From Erythrocercus mccallii (taxonomy: Eukaryota > Chordata > Aves > Passeriformes > Dicruridae): a DNA stretch of 64,000 bases. Made by a program: the position numbers and the translations under genes. Every line of letters begins with the position of its first letter. Within the stretch, counting starts at the first letter, position 1. Positions 27,201 to 35,900 of the stretch are shown one piece after another. Location of the stretch: positions 4,721-68,720 of the forward strand of contig VZRG01000539.1 of NCBI GenBank assembly GCA_013397435.1, given 5' to 3'. A model generated the notes under the pieces. That model saw only the letters and a list, made by a program, of their open reading frames with translations, did not search any database and had not been told where the DNA came from.

Positions 27201-30200
27201 AAGTTAAGGATTTAGAAAATGCAAGTAATTTCACTAGAAACTGCTATTTTAAAGCTTTCTAAACAAATCAAGATGTTAAAACACTACTGCAGCCTATCAC
27301 AGGAAAAGCCACACTGACAGGGTGTTCTGTTCATGGCTCTTCAGTTATCTATAATGAAGATCTTCACACTGCTGTAGAGCTTTTCATATGCCAACTTTCA
27401 CCAGTCCCAAAACTAGAAACAGGCTTAATTAGAAATACTACAGCACTTATGGAAGGCACCCTATCCAATCTCATTATGATGTTTACAGTTTAATAAAAGT
27501 AAAGTTGGTGTGGTTCTACTTTTTTCAATGGTTTTTAAACTTCGTTGTGTTTCTTTTTTCAATGTTCTTGCTGTATGTCTCTCTCCTTTTGATCTGTAAA
27601 TAAAGAAGTGATGAAACGCAAGCTCCTTGTGGAGCCCATTTATTCTGAACTTAAAGTATATCAGTAGCAAAAAAACATTACAAAACCAAAAGCGTTGATA
27701 TAGAACTGAAAGATCGTAGTGGACCTAAAAGCTACAAGATGCTTTAGAAAGTAAGACAAATTCTTGGAACTGTTTCCAAGTCTTACCTTACTGTCTAGGC
27801 TTCTCATAGTTAACAAATCTATGGTTTTTAGAGAACGGCCTGTAGGTGAAATGAAATAGAGGCAGACATGGATGCGAGTATCATGGTAGCTAAATAAAGA
27901 ACGTATAATTTTCAGTTCTTCCTCGAGATAGGCTTCAAATTGTGCATCTATATAATCCACTATTGGCTGATAGCTGTAGGAAATAAAATTTAATAACCAG
28001 ATATTAGCTACTCCTAAACACAGACAGACTAAGAAGGGAATTCTCTCGTATTGTTCTGCAGATATTTGCTTTACGTGTCAAAAGGCTGCTCATGTAGGGC
28101 AGAAAATTATGTGTACAGACTAATCCTAATTTCTGAAATGCTACTCAAAAAAGAATTGTGCACCTAATACAAACAAAATATTTCCTAGTTACCATTAGTG
28201 AAAAAAGCTACATAAAGTTAATTATGATTATAACCAAACTTCCCAAGTGATGTTTTTAAATTTTTGCAATTAAGTTGTGCAAATGCAGAACTCTTAAATA
28301 TAAGGAAGATACAACAACCTCTTAAATACAATACAAAAAAAGACAGAATATGCAACTAATAGTATCAAGAAACAGAACAAACTTTATATTCTGAAGTACT
28401 GTACATGAGAGTTCTTAAACAATAGACAAAAATTAAAATGAGAGATGTTAGAAAATAAAAATCTGAGTTACATTAAGTATAGTTTAAGTATACTTTATCC
28501 TACTTAATAACATATTCTAATGTGCTTTCAAAAGGAAGTTTTGCTAGATGTAGAAGCAGCGTACCCTTACATTTCTTCTGGTCCACAAAGTTTACAAACC
28601 ACATCAAATGCTTTTGAAATCCAGAAGCAGGTGTTGCACACAAAATCAAAAGAACAAAAAGGCACCTCCTATACTACACATCAAAACCTCTAATAGCTCG
28701 ACTATTATCTACTTATATCTCCTCCATCCAATTCATCAGCAGTAGCTATTATCCTGTCATATCATAAGCCACAGCTGCCATGATTATCTTAATCCTTGAT
28801 CCTCTAACCTTGTATTATATTTAGGTACTCACATAACATAAATTCTTTACAGTTAAGCTGAAAGAAACAAAATCTGCTGAGACAGTTCAGCCCTGTAAAA
28901 AATTCACAAAAGCAGAGACTCAAACAAAGTTCTGAAAGACACCAGTGTGCTGCTGTACATCTTCCAACTAAGCTGTCTGACACAAAAAACAAAGGCCTTC
29001 GGTAATCCACATGATGTTTATTCCATGTGGAACAGTTTAAGGTCTTCAAAAAGCTATAATCAAATTGTTAAAAACTCTGTAGATCTAATCTATATAATCT
29101 ACAATACTTTATAATCTGCTTGGCTGTTTAAAAACCCTCCCATTGAAGTCCCTGCTTTTCTCCACCCCAAAAGAAACTACTGCATGTACACACATCATTT
29201 ATAAAAGATTATATCATAAATAAAGAGGCAGAGTTCATCTGAGTTATAAAATAATTTCTTACATGAGAAGAAAAATGTGTTTACTTCAGCACATGTGGAA
29301 AATACTTAACCATCCATTTGGAACACATGTAAGACAACTACTTACTACAAAGCCCAAAGAAAAATCAACTTGCAATTAAGACCAGAACTTCAGCATAACA
29401 TAGTGACAAGAAGGTACTCACGTATCTGCTTTGTTCACCTGGTCACCAAATCCCACTGTTTTTACAACGGTCAGCTTCAAAAGAACACTACTTTCCTGGA
29501 GTTCACAAGTCTGGGCTCTAAGTCGCACACTTGACAGAAAATGTGTTGATGGAGAGTCCTCAAAATTAGTGTTAAACAAACTGCTCATCAAGGCTGATTT
29601 CCCAATTCCAGTTTCCCCTAGAGTTAAACAGAAGGGTTGGAAAAGACATTTTGCACATCAAATAAACACATAATAATCACGGAAAGTGTATACAAAGACT
29701 TCTCAACTGACTTCTCTGAGCAAAATGTATTTGTGCATTCTTTTAGTGAACACTGAATATAATTTCATTATTTTTTTCATCCTACATATAACAGTAAATT
29801 ACCAGATGATGAGTAATGAGCAGAACAGTGTCTTGACACTTCGGTTTTTTTAAAAGTGTGAACTAACTTCCTATAGATTTTAGAAAGTTAAGTAGTTAGC
29901 TGTGAAATCAGAGATTCAACAAAGGGTTTTTAAAAATAAGTGTAAAATATTAGAGCAAAACATTTAATAAGTGTAGAAACACTTCAGTAATACCACCTTG
30001 GAATTTTAGAGTTTTTTTAATCTGAAGCTCTTCATTACAAGTGTAACTCCAGTTTACTCAAAAAAATCCAAAAGGCTGCTGATAAATGAATAAATAACTG
30101 GCATCCATTTTCAACATTTTTTGGTCTTCACATTGTTTATGAAAATGCTACATACAAACTCAAATAAAGCTGGGAGAAGGGGTAGAATTATAGTTCATAC

Positions 30201-33200
30201 TTAACATTAAAGAAACTGTTTAACACCACAACTGGATTTAAATTTCAGTCACTTCCTAAGATGGGTGTACCACTAAAGCCTTAAAGCACCCAGATACTAC
30301 TCACCAATGCAAAGAATGTTGAAGCAGAAGCCATGCTTGATGGATTTCCTAAGCAGTTGGTCAGGTAAGCTATCAAATCCAACATGAGCGGACAAAGACA
30401 AAGTTCGGCAGCCAACATTTTGCTACAGAAAAATAATTTTAAAATATCAGTTAATAATAGCAATAAATTAAATCTATTAGAAAGCTAGAACTTGTTCCTT
30501 GTAATTTCACACACAATGAAGAAAAGCCAAAGTCTGAGAAAAAATAGGTCTGTCAAATCATCTTTATTCCATGATTTGAGAAAAAAATAAATTTATTTTA
30601 TAGGAAGATTTACAGGTTTAAAAAAAAGTCCACATTTTGCAAAAAAAAAACTCAAACAAACCAAACAATCTTATGAAATGTGAATGAAATAAAGTAGACA
30701 AGTCCAACTGAAAATGTAAACTGAAAACTGTAGGGAGAAAATAGATTACAATTGGTTTGCTCTTAGAAAATAGGAAAAAGTACTAAAAACAATCTGAGCA
30801 TCAGAATTCAAAATAGCATAATCAGAGGAAGGTGTACATTATCAAACAGAACTCATTCTGAGGAGCTGGAACTGAAATTGCTATTTATGTAAACTAAAAT
30901 ATTATCTACACTCATTATATGTACCAGAACTCTGAGATAGCATTATATCTATTTCATTAGAAATATCTAAAGGTGCACATTCCTTTTCAAACATCAGCTA
31001 TCAATCTCGAACCATGACATCAAGGCAGTGAGCATACTAAAATGCATAAGGCTAAAAGGAAATATCTTGATTCATACAAATGAATTGTATTTTTAAACAA
31101 AAATTACATATCAGAAGTAGAACTGGTGACACGTCCATGCTATTCTTTCTCTTTTATTTCTAATCCACATGGAATTGGAAACCATTACTGTTTCCTGTGA
31201 ACATGCACATGGTCAACAGCAGGACATACTTAAATTTAACACTTAAAAGCCCATTAAAGTGACATCTTTTCTAATAGGTATGCATAGGAAGTCTCAGAAT
31301 TCTTATAGCTAGAGGGATATGGATATTCCTCACAGCATATCCTCGTCCTCCTCTTGGATGGGCCTTCCTTGTATGGGCTTACAGACTGCACTGCACTAAT
31401 TCCACAAACTCTCATTTTAGATTCCTCTAATTAGGTAATTCCATCTTAGACTAATATGAGGGAAAAGGCATATGCAAAGCAAACAATTTAATGAGAAAAT
31501 ATGACATCTTTGGGTTATTAAAAATAATGTACATTCAAAGCATGTCAGAAAACAAAATTTCTCAAGGCATTCTACCAGAAGAAAATTATTATTAGAAAGT
31601 GCTGAGAAACACTGAGAACTGTCAGTTTCCTGTCCATTTAAAGACAAGTGTATCTGAGAGAGAGTGGCTGCACATCTAAGAATTCTAGCTATTCAGTCTG
31701 ACACTCAAAGCACCTCTATTGCCACTAGGATAAGACAATTCCTCTAACACAAACCATGCAGCCTCCACGCCAAAAGCCAGTGCAAGAGGCTCAGCATGAC
31801 TGCAGAAGGGAGGCTTTCACCTTCACATAATCAGCCTAAATCCCAGCCACACTGGGCTACCCTCAAAACCTCTGCACTGCCATTTGTAACTCTCCAACAA
31901 AAAAAACCCTTGTAGGAACAAATTTATTTCCTTCTGATGTCCAGGTGTTAGAAAGATAAATTACTTTGTCAGTAGAATTGCCTTGCTAAGGTTTAGGGCT
32001 TGACATGCCTCGATGATCTCTGACCTGGAGGAGGTTAACAAAGCTTGGGGAGAAGATATGCAAATCATACTGGACACAAAGAATGTAAAATTCATGGCCC
32101 CCAAGGACATTTGGCAGAACTTCCAACATAAGGAAGAAACTAACAGAGCCAACTCAGCAACTCTGCTGAAATCAACTCTCACTGACACAACTCCAAGGCA
32201 ATTTTGGCAGGAGAAGATTTCGACCACCAACTCAAGTAACCCACCAACTCAAAAGAAGAGAAAGATTGCAAATGTGGACTAATTAGCATGACAGACGAGA
32301 GAATCGCTAACCAACATAAGGTAGAACACTAATTAAGAAAACTATGCAACTAGTAGCCAATGACCCTTGATTTCCTTATTTGCTAAAATGTATAAATGTA
32401 GTTTTGATGACTGGGCAGCTAGCATTTTGTGGATTATTATCTAACACCCTGCTTTGCACAAACTAGAATAAAGAAACAGAAGTAGCTTGTAGTGCATAAA
32501 TTGCACTGCTGCCTACCAAGCAGCGAGCCCTCATTCAGGACAATACCTCCCTTCCTTACAGAAGAAACACTGTGTAAACCTATTCCACCTGACAGTAACT
32601 GAAGCATTCTCCTAACAGAAAAGCAGTAGCCTGCATTTTTCCTTCTGACATCTTCCAAGTACATCGGTCCCTCTGCTATTGTCTAACAAATATGCAGAGA
32701 AATTAAGTCCACAAAACTGACCACGATATCTGCATTCTTACTATTTCCAAAAGAAATATCACCTAGTTGATCACCTAATTGATATCACCTAAATATCACC
32801 TAAATCACATCTCATTCCTTCCCTCAACCCCATTTTCAAAGGTTGGCAGCATAACTAATATGTCTGGATTTCTCCAGATTCATTACATTGGATGGAGCTC
32901 TGAGAAACTTGGTCTAGTGAAAACTGTCCCTGCCCAGAGCAGGAGGATTGGAACCAGACAATCTTTTTGAGATCCCTTCCAACCCAAACCATTCTAGGAT
33001 TCTATTATTTATGCAAATATTTTGGTTTATATAAAGTTGTCTTGCCCATTAAAAACAACATGAAAAAAAATAACTTGAGACGGTGTGACATTTAAAAATT
33101 ATTCTTTCAGAAAGAAACGAAAAGAAAATCTTTTAAATTTACCACATATTTCTGAGTAAAACTGCACACCATACTGTACCAAAGCAAAAGCCAGGTCTCA

Positions 33201-34050
33201 GACTACATGCATCACTCTGCATAAGCCTCTGCAGAACCAAACTAGCAGTACAAGCAAGAAACTAACTTGCTACAGGGTTTGTAGACACGACTGAAATTTG
33301 TCCTCCAAAACTCGAAGAAAGCCGTAATCAGTGTGTGGTTACGCAGGGGGTGAGGGTCTCACCAGCCCCAGGCGGCTCCGCGGCGGCCCTGGGAAGGATG
33401 CGGCGGCCCCGGCCGCGAGGGGACATCCCCCCATTAACGTGCCCATGGGCACCCCAAATCCGACTCTTCCTGAGCCCCGAGTTTTCCACTACCATCAACA
33501 GGCACAGGAACTACGCTCCAGGGGAACTAACGCTCCAGCACTGCCCTGTGGATAGGTTCAATGTCTTCAGAACATAAAGCTGACAGCTTTGTCACTACAC
33601 AGAAGTAATTCTTCAGTAGATAAGATTCAGCTTATTACTTGAAATAACGCGATACACCACAGGAGCACTCAGATGAGAACAAGTTCCTTTAACGAGTTCT
33701 AAAAACCTGGCAGCTCTGGAAACTAGACGGCGTGAGGAAGTTTTCATCTCCCACGCTAACCCGATCCCCCCGCTGACGCGGCCCTCACCGGCACCCGGCA
33801 CGGACCCGGGGCAGCGCCCGGTGCCCGCAGCGAGGGCAGCGAGGTACAGGCGGCACTTCCACCTCTTCGCACGGTCCGACCTCTTTCCCCCCTGGTGCCA
33901 CCCTCTTTCCCCTGCTGGTGCCGGCGCTGCCGGGCCCCTCCGTCCCGTCAGCCGCGACGGGCTCACCCCCGGCGCAAGGGCTGCCTCACCAGCCGCTGCC
34001 CGCACCGAGAAGGGACTTACCGGGTGCTGACCGGCATCGGAAGCGGCCAT
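12091..34050 (-). CDS. SEPTIN10: SEPTIN10 (SEPT6-group septin), nine coding exons, 425 codons assembled
   Basis: Septins are GTP-binding proteins that form hetero-oligomeric filaments at the cell cortex and on the cytoskeleton; SEPT6-group members occupy the catalytically inactive position in the oligomer. I joined nine minus-strand segments (34021-34050, 30305-30422, 29422-29617, 27787-27973, 24103-24264, 22522-22618, 21803-21965, 14683-14815, 12091-12279). All junctions keep the reading frame, with GT-AG borders except one GC-AG. Visible parts: N-terminus MAASDAG, polybasic/HVGFDSLPDQL segment (residues about 23-34), P-loop GETGIGKS (50-57), G3-like KTVGFGD (102-108), G4 GKAD (185-188), WG motif (261-262 region), septin-unique element (about 264-300) and a C-terminal coiled coil (about 318-405). 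Length fits the family. Assignment to SEPTIN10 rather than 6/8/11 rests on the SOWAHC neighbour and the GPENKPVS segment. A last tiny exon may be missing (see exon 9). Introns are mostly unique AT-rich DNA with CR1 copies. Confidence 0.93.
14091..14500 (-). repeat. CR1 LINE fragment in SEPTIN10 intron 8
   Basis: Starts TTACAGAATCATGTATGCTG, then GACCTTTAAGATCATCAAGT, and continues through GGAAGCCTGTTCTCCAAC and CTCAGATGCTCCTCATAAGA, all reverse-complement CR1 landmarks. The element points left, in the sense orientation of SEPTIN10. Confidence 0.9.
14683..14815 (-). CDS. SEPTIN10: SEPTIN10 coding exon 8 (start of coiled coil), GC donor
   Basis: Residues 318-362. Acceptor GAGCTTCAG; the donor is CAG|GCAAGC, a good match to the minor GC-AG intron class. 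It encodes SLQEVIEAKRLEF, then ERKEEEIKQQFLQRVNEK and ends EEAEQQ: heptad-rich coiled coil. Ending here joins exon 9 in phase and with no length change against relatives; the next possible GT donor (14671-14670) would insert four residues (ASML) and is a poor donor. Confidence 0.88.
17053..17098. repeat. 23-bp tandem duplication in SEPTIN10 intron 7
   Basis: Two adjacent 23-bp AT-rich units starting AAATTGGTATAA and ending TTGGTAAATA, with one mismatch. Confidence 0.88.
17130..17298 (+). repeat. CR1 LINE 3' end in SEPTIN10 intron 7
   Basis: Contains CAACCTGGTTTGGTGGAAGG, TGGAACCAGATGGTCTTTGA and the end CCCAACCATTCTATGACTCC, the standard CR1 3' terminus with its short ATTCTATG-like tail. It is antisense to SEPTIN10. 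Confidence 0.9.
21803..21965 (-). CDS. SEPTIN10: SEPTIN10 coding exon 7 (septin-unique element, shortened)
   Basis: Residues 264-317 plus two bases. Acceptor TTGATTAG, donor AG|GTAAAG. It encodes VENESHCDTIKLRRML, then CTNMEDLKEKTRAYYESYRR and ends in GPENKPV. Compared with family members as I know them, one residue is missing after ML and one in the THTRHYE stretch, which here reads TRAYYE. Both losses are whole codons, so the frame stays open and I see no sign of a pseudogene. Confidence 0.93.
22522..22618 (-). CDS. SEPTIN10: SEPTIN10 coding exon 6 (ARQYPWG segment)
   Basis: Residues 232-263 plus one base. Acceptor TCCCACAG, donor G|GTAAAA. The translation runs GYLPFAVVGSMEKVKIGNK and ends in ARQYPWGIVK, the conserved end of the GTPase domain that contains the septin WG motif. 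Phase 0 in, phase 1 out. Confidence 0.94.
22815..23105 (+). repeat. CR1 LINE internal fragment in SEPTIN10 intron 5
   Basis: Landmarks include AGCAGGCTGGAGAAATGGGC, CACCTCATGAAGTAGAAATG, AGCACATGCTGGGAGCCAAT, GGAAAGGCACTTTGCAGAG and the start of the GCCAACTACATCCTGAGCT block. This is the reverse-transcriptase 3' part of CR1, old and with broken frames, antisense to SEPTIN10. Confidence 0.8.
24103..24264 (-). CDS. SEPTIN10: SEPTIN10 coding exon 5 (G4 motif)
   Basis: Residues 178-231. Acceptor CATTCGTAG, donor AAT|GTAAGT. It encodes VNIIPVIGKADSISKTEL, then MSELVSNGIRIYQFPTDDE. The G4 guanine-recognition motif, AKAD in nearly all septins, reads GKAD here; the Lys and Asp that contact the base are kept. 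Phase 0 at both ends. Confidence 0.95.
27787..27973 (-). CDS. SEPTIN10: SEPTIN10 coding exon 4 (GTPase domain core)
   Basis: Residues 115-177. Acceptor TTTCCTACAG, donor AAG|GTAAGA. It encodes YQPIVDYIDAQFEAYLEEEL, then HDTRIHVCLYFISPTG and LLTMRSLDSK, an almost textbook septin segment. It ends in phase 0. Both flanking introns are free of recognisable coding sequence. Confidence 0.95.
29422..29617 (-). CDS. SEPTIN10: SEPTIN10 coding exon 3 (P-loop and G3)
   Basis: Residues 50-114 plus two bases. Acceptor AACTCTAG, donor AC|GTGAGT. It encodes the P-loop GETGIGKS, then LFNTNFED, QTCELQES, and the G3-like stretch KTVGFGDQ. The canonical DxxG aspartate is already lost in the SEPT6 group (Ser or Asn in the relatives I know); here the position is Lys. 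As is usual for this group, I see no switch-I threonine, so GTP hydrolysis is not expected. Confidence 0.94.
30305..30422 (-). CDS. SEPTIN10: SEPTIN10 coding exon 2 (HVGFDSLPDQL segment)
   Basis: Residues 11-49 plus one base. Acceptor TTTTTCTGTAG, donor G|GTGAGT. The translation contains CRTLSLSAHVGFDSLPDQL and ends FCFNILCIG, the strand leading into the P-loop; this is the hallmark SEPT6-group N-terminal segment. It starts in phase 0 and ends in phase 1, matching exon 3. Confidence 0.93.
31911..32690 (+). repeat. possible solo LTR of an endogenous retrovirus-like element in SEPTIN10 intron 1
   Basis: A CCAAT box (about 32358), TATAAATG at 32391-32398 and AATAAA at 32467-32472 are spaced like U3-R-U5 of an LTR, and the preceding 400 bp differ in composition from the intron around them. 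I found no clear target-site duplication and no internal coding sequence, so the borders and the family are open. It is antisense to SEPTIN10. Confidence 0.35.
32757..32808. repeat. short degenerate repeat of an ATCACCTA unit
   Basis: ATCACCTA or a close variant occurs about five times in 52 bp, with spacing of 10-18 bp. It looks like a small local slippage array in SEPTIN10 intron 1. Confidence 0.6.
32878..33008 (+). repeat. CR1 LINE 3' end in SEPTIN10 intron 1
   Basis: Includes GGTCTAGTGAAAACTGTCCC, AGCAGGAGGATTGGAACCAG and the 3' end CCCTTCCAACCCAAACCATT followed by CTAGGATTCTATT. A short, 5'-truncated copy antisense to SEPTIN10. Confidence 0.88.
34021..34050 (-). CDS. SEPTIN10: SEPTIN10 coding exon 1 (initiator exon)
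   Basis: Codes for ten residues, MAASDAGQHP, followed directly by the donor GTAAGT at 34020-34015. SEPT6-group genes typically have such a very short first coding exon (MAA.DVARQ type), which supports this start. It ends in phase 0 and lies inside the CpG island, 341 bp from the SOWAHC start codon on the other strand. The following intron is about 3.6 kb and carries a possible LTR and a CR1 fragment. Confidence 0.85.
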
Positions 34051-34259
34051 AGCCCCGCCTGGCGAGACAGAGCAGGAGGGAGGAGAGCAGGGAGGGAAAG
34101 ACGCGACCAAAACTGCCGCCGAAGGCGAGAGCCACGCGGCTGGGAGGAGCGCGGGGAGGGGATGCGGCAGCGGCTCCGCCGCCGGGGCGGGCGCTGTTGG
34201 CGGGCGCCTCCCGGCCGGAGGGCGGCGCGGTGCCGCCGCCGCGGCAGTGATTGCCGGGC

Positions 34260-34349
34260 ATGCTGCCGCCGGGAGGAGGGGCTCGGGCAGCAGCGGCTCT
34301 ACCGCGCCCGCACCACCACTGCCACCACCATCACCAGCAGCGGCAGTAG
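34260..34349 (+). other. upstream ORF 1 of SOWAHC (29 codons, His-rich)
   Basis: ATG at 34260 (purine at -3) opens 29 codons, starting MLPPGGGARAAAAL and passing through a His-rich stretch (HHHCHHHH), with TAG at 34347-34349. It closes before the SOWAHC start. It matters only if transcription starts upstream of 34260, which is not known. Confidence 0.4.
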
Positions 34350-34374
34350 CAGCAGGAGGAGCGCCGGCGGCGCC

Positions 34375-34383
34375 ATGGGGTAG
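34375..34383 (+). promoter_or_regulatory. minimal upstream ORF of SOWAHC (Met-Gly-stop)
   Basis: ATG GGG TAG ends eight bases before the SOWAHC ATG. Its context, GGCGCCATGG, has G at -3 and G at +4, so it should be recognised well. The stop lies so close to the main start that scanning ribosomes must either leak past it or reinitiate at once. The elements are seen directly; the effect is inferred. Confidence 0.55.
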
Positions 34384-34391
34384 CGGCGGCG

Positions 34392-35900
34392 ATGGCGGAG
34401 CCGGCGGAGCTGCAGCAGGAGTCAGTGGTGCGGTTCCTGGCGGCGCGGGGCGGGCGGGCGCGCAACGCGGAGCTGCTGGAGCATTTCCGGGACTGGCTGA
34501 ACCCCGCGGAGCCGTCCCGCCGCGCCGCCGCCCGGCACCGCTTCAAGGAGCTGGTCAACGCAGTGGCCACCGTGCGCCAGGAGCCCGGCACCGGAGTCAA
34601 GTACGTGCACCTCCGCCGGCGGTACTGCGCCCCCGAGCCCCTCGCCGCCGCCCCCCTGACCACCGGGGAGCAGGAGCCGGCAGCGGAGAACACAGCGAAG
34701 CAGCCGAGCCCGCCGCCCTCCCCACGGGCAGGCGCTGAGGAGACGCCGCCGGCAACAGGCGAGGATGCCGGCAGCCGCCCGCAGCCCCCGGGGCAGCGGG
34801 GCGAGCCGCCCCGGCCGAGCCCGGCGGTGGCTGGAGGCCAGCGGAGGGGCTCCCGGCGGGGGCCGCCGCCCAGGCACGGCGAAGGCGGCGGTAGCAGCGA
34901 GGAGACCGTGATAGCGGCGGGCCCGGGGCGGCCCCCGGCGGTGGACGAGGCGGGGGTGGCGGAGGGAGCCCCCGGGGCGGCGGCGCAGGGCGGTGGCCGC
35001 CGGAGCCTGCGGGAGGCGGCGCTGGGCAGCTCCCCCCAACTGAAGCGCGGCGCCCTCCCCGGCGGGGGCCGCGGCCGCGACTCGGACAGCGCCTCGGTGG
35101 CCTCGTCCTCCGCCGAGGAGGAGGGGAGCACCACCGGCTCCGTGGCACTGGATCCCCTGGAGCACGCCTGGATGCTGTCGGCCTCGGACGGGCGGTGGGA
35201 GAGCCTGGAGGGGCTGCTGAGCTGCGAGCCGGCGCTGCTCTGCAAGCGGGACTTCATCACCGGCTTCACAGTGCTGCACTGGGCCGCCAAGCACGGGCGG
35301 CAGGAGCTGCTGGCCACGCTGGTCAACTTCGCCCAGCGGCACGGGCTGCCCGTGGACATCAACGCCCGCACGAGCGGCGGGCACACGGCGCTGCACATCG
35401 CCGCCATGCACGGCCACGCCGAGGTCGTGAAGCTGCTGGTGGGAGCCTACGACGCCGACGTGGACATCCGCGACTACAGCGGGCGCAAGGCTGCGCAGTA
35501 CTTGCACCAGGGCGCCTCGGGGGACATGCGGAGCCTCGTGGGGGCCCTGGAGGAGGAGGAGGAGGAGGAAGGGAATGCTGGCAATGGGAGCGGGCGCTGG
35601 AGACTCTCCAAGGTGTTGCCGTCAAATCTCATGAACTACCGGCTCTCCCACCACCACCACGGCACTGGGGAGGAAGCTGAAGGTACCGATGGAGCAGCGG
35701 TGCCAGGCAAAGGCAAGGACATGACCAGGAAAGCCTCTGGCAGCGGACGGATGAAGCCTCGGCTTAATAAGATCCGCTTCAGGACTCAGATCATCCACAA
35801 CACGCCCTCCTTTCGTGGTGACACTGAGGAGGAAGAGCATGAGGAGAAATCCCTGAAATCATCATTCAAGCTCAGGCCGAAGTCCAACGTATTTGGATAA
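34392..35900 (+). CDS. SOWAHC: SOWAHC, sosondowah ankyrin repeat protein C, single exon
   Basis: Intact 502-residue ORF. Residues about 5-80 (QQESVVRFLAARGGRARNAE through YVHLRRRY) form the N-terminal winged-helix-like domain of the SOWAH family. Residues about 85-250 are low-complexity, rich in Pro, Gly, Ala, Arg and Ser. DPLEHAWMLSASDGRWESLE (254-273) opens the ankyrin block, with repeats near 290-320 (GFTVLHWAAKHGRQELLATL) and 330-352 (GHTALHIAAMHGHAEVVKLL) and the segment DADVDIRDYSGRKAAQYL. An eight-Glu run and a four-His run follow, then RLNKIRFRTQI and the terminal LRPKSNVFG, which is characteristic of SOWAHC. No intron is needed, as in mammalian SOWAHC. The molecular function of the family is poorly known. 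The start has Kozak purine at -3 and G at +4. Codons are extremely GC-rich in the first 1.1 kb and more ordinary after about 35,560. Confidence 0.95.
   Translation: MAEPAELQQESVVRFLAARGGRARNAELLEHFRDWLNPAEPSRRAAARHRFKELVNAVATVRQEPGTGVKYVHLRRRYCAPEPLAAAPLTTGEQEPAAENTAKQPSPPPSPRAGAEETPPATGEDAGSRPQPPGQRGEPPRPSPAVAGGQRRGSRRGPPPRHGEGGGSSEETVIAAGPGRPPAVDEAGVAEGAPGAAAQGGGRRSLREAALGSSPQLKRGALPGGGRGRDSDSASVASSSAEEEGSTTGSVALDPLEHAWMLSASDGRWESLEGLLSCEPALLCKRDFITGFTVLHWAAKHGRQELLATLVNFAQRHGLPVDINARTSGGHTALHIAAMHGHAEVVKLLVGAYDADVDIRDYSGRKAAQYLHQGASGDMRSLVGALEEEEEEEGNAGNGSGRWRLSKVLPSNLMNYRLSHHHHGTGEEAEGTDGAAVPGKGKDMTRKASGSGRMKPRLNKIRFRTQIIHNTPSFRGDTEEEEHEEKSLKSSFKLRPKSNVFG

Larger units (their letters stand above)
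34051..34391. promoter_or_regulatory. shared divergent promoter of SEPTIN10 and SOWAHC
   Basis: Only 341 bp separate the two start codons. The interval is very GC- and CpG-rich, lacks a TATA box, and contains a GC box GGGGCGGG at 34184-34191 and several GGCGGGC-like motifs. This is the usual build of a bidirectional CpG-island promoter. Transcription start sites cannot be placed from the sequence. Confidence 0.8.
33340..35620. other. CpG island over the divergent promoter and most of SOWAHC
   Basis: Dense CpG and high G+C run from inside SEPTIN10 intron 1, through exon 1 and the promoter, and across about 80 per cent of the SOWAHC coding exon, against an AT-rich background on both sides. Density drops near 33,540-33,740 and rises again. 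The limits were judged by eye. Confidence 0.8.

Noticed and set aside
28555..28700. Possible old CR1-like stretch (CAAATGCTTTTGAAATCCAG) in SEPTIN10 intron 3
   Set aside because: Only about 20 bp resembles CR1; too diverged to call by eye.
33613..34110. 165-codon minus-strand frame over SEPTIN10 exon 1
   Set aside because: It is exon 1 read through its GTAAGT donor into intron 1, plus GC-rich leader; the septin continues at 30422 instead.
34076..34191. Possible G-quadruplexes in the shared promoter
   Set aside because: G-runs of three or more come in threes, not four, within a usable distance.
33895..34383. 162-codon plus-strand Arg-rich frame in the divergent promoter
   Set aside because: Composition follows the CpG island; it ends at the TAG of the minimal uORF and has no recognisable domain.
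34331..35507. Long minus-strand open frames (358 and 361 codons) across SOWAHC
   Set aside because: They are shadows of the GC-rich SOWAHC exon, in which stop codons are rare on every frame; their residues are Arg/Pro/Ala/Ser runs with no domain.
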